NCBI GenBank assembly: GCA_964553435.1
Contig: CAZKKM010000063.1
Span: forward strand, 1-9,792
Origin: RUG11867 sp964553435
Lineage (GTDB): Bacteria > Bacillota_I > Bacilli_A > RF39 > UBA660
Length of the DNA stretch: 9,792 nucleotides
Reading direction: 5' to 3'
Shown here piece by piece: positions 7,073 through 9,792 of this stretch. The notes beneath the pieces were generated by a model, which saw only the letters and a list, made by a program, of their open reading frames with translations, did no database searches and had not been told where the DNA came from. Positions within the stretch are counted from its first letter, which is position 1; each line of letters opens with the position of its first letter. Position numbers and translations under genes: made by a program.

Positions 7073-7105
7073 CAAAAAAGTCGCCAAACCAAGTTGGGGC
7101 GACTT
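7073..7105 (-). terminator. Strong intrinsic terminator after the BspA remnant
   Basis: AAGTCGCC (7098-7105 read on the minus strand) pairs perfectly with GGCGACTT (7079-7086), and a run of T follows (7073-7079). The GC-rich 8-bp stem plus T-tract is classical. It lies about 40 bases after the stop codon of the BspA-like remnant, as expected for the terminator of the original complete gene. Confidence 0.85.
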
Positions 7106-7142
7106 ATTCATAACTTAGAATTATAGATAATTGCATCGATTA

Positions 7143-7508
7143 CTATTCCGGTTGACTTGCCTTTATTACATTCGAATTGTCGGATTTAGTTGCAATCATC
7201 TTATCAACCAAGTCGGAAGCTTCGAAGGTATACTTGACTACGATCTGTGATCCATCTTCTGTTGCGGCATCACTAAACATGCCAGAATAATTGTTACATT
7301 TTGTTCCTGTAATTGTTATAGTCGTATTGAGTTTACTACAACCATTAAATATACCAGACATATCGGTGACATTGCTCGTATTGAAGTTGCTCAAATCTAA
7401 CTCTAAATTTTCAATAGAATTTAAATTTTCAAATTCAACAAATAATCCTGCCGAATTACTCGAAGCTCTGACTCCTCCTTCTCCTTGGATGTATGCTGTA
7501 TTTTGAGT
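7143..7508 (-). pseudogene. 5'-truncated BspA-type leucine-rich-repeat (DUF285) surface protein
   Basis: The open frame reads TQNTAYIQGEGGVRASSNSA, then GLFVEFENLNSIENLELD, then LSNFNTSNVTDMSGIFNGCS, the classic BspA/DUF285 repeat. Its end (CNNYSGMF, IVVKYT, LVDKMIATKSDNSNV, ASQPE) is typical of the natural C-terminus of this family. Only about 121 codons remain. A TAA stop (7509-7511) closes the frame immediately upstream, and no ATG or GTG start with a ribosome site exists; the only candidate is an internal TTG at 7392-7394 without a good site. Normal members carry a signal peptide and many repeats, all missing here. A strong terminator follows. It is either a decayed gene or a silent donor cassette. 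Neighbouring surface gene 5403-6953 could be a functional relative by location. Confidence 0.75.
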
Positions 7509-7533
7509 TTAGGTAAAAATAAAAGTTGACAAG

Positions 7534-7571
7534 AAAAAATCAGAGAATGTGGAAAACTTTCTCTGATTTTT
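7534..7571. terminator. Bidirectional terminator-like hairpin downstream of the PBP fragment
   Basis: AAAAATCAGAGAA (7535-7547) and TTCTCTGATTTTT (7559-7571) are perfect 13-bp complements around an 11-base loop, with A and T tracts on both sides, so it can act in either direction. It lies about 130 bases after the PBP stop and just upstream of the broken end of the BspA remnant. The intervening 7572-7703 holds no gene that I can support. Confidence 0.75.
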
Positions 7572-7703
7572 GTATGAGGTGGTAGTTGTCTTATATCTGA
7601 AATAGCACTCTCCATTCTTCTATTATCTTAATTTTATGATCAATTCACTTTAAATGTAAGTTATTTCGAACGTAATTTACTTTTTAATACTTGACTACAG
7701 TTT

Positions 7704-8747
7704 CTAATCCTTGAGCATCAACTTGATCGTGCCACCTTTTTTGACATAATAACCGGGTTCTGGACTCATATATAAGACGGTATCTCCTGATCCCGAATAT
7801 TCCAATTTGAAATCTTTTAACAACTTGGATGCATCTTTCGAGGACATTCCTCTAACGTCCGGAAGTTTTACATAAGAATTCTCGTACCAGCGGTATTCCT
7901 TCGTCATTCCCTCTGTGTCGGGTGCGAATCCATATAAGTCTGCAGCTGTCATGAGCACATTCCTTGCGATTGGAGCCGATACTGTCCCACCGTATTGAGT
8001 GATTCCTTTCGGATTGTTGATGGCGACGTATACGACGATCTCGGGATCATTGGCCGGCATTACACCTATGAAAGAAAGAATGTAATTGCCGTGCAAATAG
8101 ACACCGTTTTCCACCTTTTGAGCCGTTCCAGTCTTCCCACCCACGCGATAGTTTTCTATATATGCATTGCGACCACTTCCATTTGCCACGACACTCTCCA
8201 AAGCATACTTGACCATATCGGAAGTCTCTTTGCTGATGACCTGAGAAACGACCTGTTTCGTATTTTCGACGATGGTCGCATTCGTCTCTGGCTCGCTCAC
8301 CGTCTTTACGATGAACGGCTTCAAAAGTTCTCCACCATTGACGGCCGCACTGACTGCCCGCACCTGCTGTATCGGAGTCACACTAATTCCCTGTCCAAAA
8401 GCTGTCGTGGCTGTCTCCACAGGGCCCATCTTATTCAAAGAAAATAGAATACCTGTACTCTCCCCATTCAAATCGATGCCGGTCTTTTTGCCGAATCCAA
8501 ACCTGTTGACGTATTCGTAAAGCCTCTGTGTACCCAACTTCTGTCCCAACACCACGAATCCAGGGTTACAAGAATTCTCTACGACATTGAGAAAAGTCTG
8601 AGCCCCATGTCCACCACTTTTCCAACACTTGATGCGTGCATTCTCCACTGTTATCGAACCCGAATCGTAAAAAGTATCCTCGAACAAATTTACTTCTTTC
8701 TCTTCGAGAGCCGCGGCCAAAGTCACAATTTTGAATGTACTTACCAT
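7704..8747 (-). CDS. N-terminally truncated class B penicillin-binding protein with PASTA domain (SpoVD/PBP2 type)
   Basis: These 347 residues are the transpeptidase half of a class B PBP, which cross-links peptidoglycan at the outer membrane face. All three active-site motifs are present: STFK (S3, K6), SCN (59-61) and KTGT (205-208). A single PASTA domain follows at about 292-347 (VKLPDVRGMSSKDASKLLKD...PGYYVKKGG). The family normally has about 250-300 more residues: a membrane anchor, a pedestal domain, and PGSTFKI around the serine. Here homology begins at STFK itself, preceded by an unrelated HKMV and 26 bases of spacer after the HipA-like stop. ATG 8745-8747 lacks a ribosome site. The product, if made, would be cytoplasmic and unable to act, so I regard this as a broken gene despite its open frame. 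It is the dcw partner expected for ftsW and mraY. Confidence 0.9.
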   Translation of the reverse strand: MVSTFKIVTLAAALEEKEVNLFEDTFYDSGSITVENARIKCWKSGGHGAQTFLNVVENSCNPGFVVLGQKLGTQRLYEYVNRFGFGKKTGIDLNGESTGILFSLNKMGPVETATTAFGQGISVTPIQQVRAVSAAVNGGELLKPFIVKTVSEPETNATIVENTKQVVSQVISKETSDMVKYALESVVANGSGRNAYIENYRVGGKTGTAQKVENGVYLHGNYILSFIGVMPANDPEIVVYVAINNPKGITQYGGTVSAPIARNVLMTAADLYGFAPDTEGMTKEYRWYENSYVKLPDVRGMSSKDASKLLKDFKLEYSGSGDTVLYMSPEPGYYVKKGGTIKLMLKD

Positions 8748-8773
8748 TTTGTGACCAAAAGAAAAGAATAATA

Positions 8774-9792
8774 TTAATTATTCCCTTGCAATGCTTTTAG
8801 CTTATTGATTTGCCTATTTAATAAAACACAAAGTAAGTGGATTCTTTTATCTGATATGTGTGTAATACCTTGATACTCGTGTAATAAACCATCGAACCAT
8901 TCTACTACTCCATCTAATTTATTTAAATCTATTCTTTTTATATCTTTGACAACTTTGATGATTTCATCAAATGGTTTTACTTCATAAAAGAATCTTCCTT
9001 CACCCGCAATTATAACTTCATCTTCACTATAATAAGGAACATTTAGGCTCATACCGTTATCGAAGATTGGAGCAACACTTACCCATATTAAAGTATTTAC
9101 ATCTCTTACAATTCCAAAATTATTTAAATGTCTGTCTTCATTCATAATTAAAAAATCTAAGATATACATATTTTCCAATTCTATTCTAGCATCTCTAATC
9201 CCGTTATCTTCTAGCACTTTAATATAATCTTCATAATCTTCTTCACTATCATGTCTTTTCATATCATTTCTTATTTGATAACAAGTGATGAGTTCTGTGT
9301 TTTTATCCATAAAACAAGGACATTTAGATACGACCATGTCTTTATAAGTATCAAGTATATACTCTACATGGTTAAAGCCTAAGCGCTTACATATTTCACT
9401 AGCTAAAACTTCATTAAATGGTTGTAATATCTCATTTTTGTATCCACCTTTGAGGAGATATCTCGTACCATTTTCGATAATCCATGCTTTTCTAAGCATT
9501 CCATCGGTTGTATTGTTGGGAGTTTTTAAAGAAGTTTCTCTTGTAATTATTTTACTGTTCTTTGATAGCGATGCTTCCATAAACTCTGAATAGTCAAATT
9601 CATTATCAAAAAAGTTAATATCATCATATAAAATATCACTGTCATATGGTTTTAGCCAATATTGATCTGATAAAGATAAACCAAAAGCTTTATCTAATAA
9701 CTCACCAGGAACACTGATATCTAATCTATGCAAAAGCAAATCTAATTTATCACGCCATGAAGGAATACCACGACCTTTAAACCAATCACTTA
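8774..9792 (-). CDS. HipA-like kinase-fold protein, 5' end outside the window
   Basis: The frame is open to the right edge. A TTG at 9737-9739 is not a credible start, because 17 further in-frame codons (SDWFKGRGIPSWRDKLD) continue family-like sequence before LLLHRLDISVPGELLDKAFG and SLSDQYWLKP. This lead-in is characteristic of HipA-like proteins of Firmicutes, sometimes labelled excisionase. The kinase fold shows a nucleotide-binding stretch (TTDGMLRKAW, YLLKGG), a helix NEVLASEICKRLGF, the catalytic loop NEDRHLNNFG and the metal-binding APIFDNGMSL. HipA toxins phosphorylate glutamyl-tRNA synthetase, but whether this distant member does so is unknown. No HipB-type antitoxin is visible downstream; one could lie beyond the edge. 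Its stop is 26 bases before the truncated PBP frame, so the two may be co-transcribed. Confidence 0.85.
   Translation of the reverse strand, partial: SDWFKGRGIPSWRDKLDLLLHRLDISVPGELLDKAFGLSLSDQYWLKPYDSDILYDDINFFDNEFDYSEFMEASLSKNSKIITRETSLKTPNNTTDGMLRKAWIIENGTRYLLKGGYKNEILQPFNEVLASEICKRLGFNHVEYILDTYKDMVVSKCPCFMDKNTELITCYQIRNDMKRHDSEEDYEDYIKVLEDNGIRDARIELENMYILDFLIMNEDRHLNNFGIVRDVNTLIWVSVAPIFDNGMSLNVPYYSEDEVIIAGEGRFFYEVKPFDEIIKVVKDIKRIDLNKLDGVVEWFDGLLHEYQGITHISDKRIHLLCVLLNRQINKLKALQGNN

Noticed and set aside
7421..7615. Minus-strand open frame of 64 codons between the PBP and the BspA remnant
   Set aside because: It runs through the 13-bp bidirectional hairpin and overlaps the BspA remnant in another frame. 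It has no ribosome site and no recognisable sequence.
7656..7690. Imperfect palindrome around TTCGAA downstream of the PBP
   Set aside because: The arms share only about 8 bases, the TTCGAA core is off-centre, and no promoter or gene start is adjacent. I judge it as chance.
8774..9739. Complete HipA-like gene starting at TTG 9739
   Set aside because: In-frame codons upstream continue family-like sequence to the window edge, so the true start lies outside.

Overview
The window looks like a low-GC Bacillota chromosome, most likely an uncultured gut Bacilli/Mollicutes-related lineage. That is an inference from AT-rich intergenic DNA, consensus sigma-A promoters, AGGAGG-type ribosome sites, a SpoVD/PBP2-PASTA style transpeptidase beside mraY and ftsW, and surface proteins of a type common in uncultured gut Firmicutes. 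Every gene I accept lies on the minus strand, so the biological reading order is from right (9792) to left (1).

Right to left: a HipA-like kinase gene, cut by the window edge (8774-9792); the C-terminal half of a class B penicillin-binding protein, starting exactly at its catalytic STFK motif (7704-8747); a strong bidirectional hairpin; a start-less remnant of a BspA-type leucine-rich-repeat surface protein (7143-7508); a 516-residue signal-anchored surface protein with its own consensus promoter (5403-6953); a membrane-anchored protein with a SleB-like cell-wall-hydrolase domain (4040-5215); mraY (2931-3935); ftsW (1761-2843); an AT-rich AAA_14/DUF4143 ATPase gene (394-1593); a short second copy of the ftsW 3' end (198-301); and the first 38 codons of an ORF6N-domain gene leaving the left edge (1-115).

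The core is a piece of the division and cell-wall (dcw) cluster. MraY makes lipid I, FtsW is the SEDS glycan polymerase, and the PBP would be its partner transpeptidase. Two things set it apart from an ordinary dcw cluster. First, it is broken up: surface-protein genes lie between the PBP and mraY, and most genes have their own promoter or terminator. Second, both ends look damaged. The PBP has lost its membrane anchor and pedestal and abuts a HipA-like gene, and ftsW is followed not by murG but by an ATPase gene enclosed between two diverged copies of the ftsW C-terminus. The flanking genes (ORF6N, AAA_14, HipA-like) are typical accessory genes. The most useful reading is a dcw segment remodelled by insertion or recombination at both ends. 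A second, mobile or relict copy of the segment, or an assembly chimera, are alternatives that must be excluded.

I found no tRNA, rRNA, CRISPR array, intact transposase or integrase.
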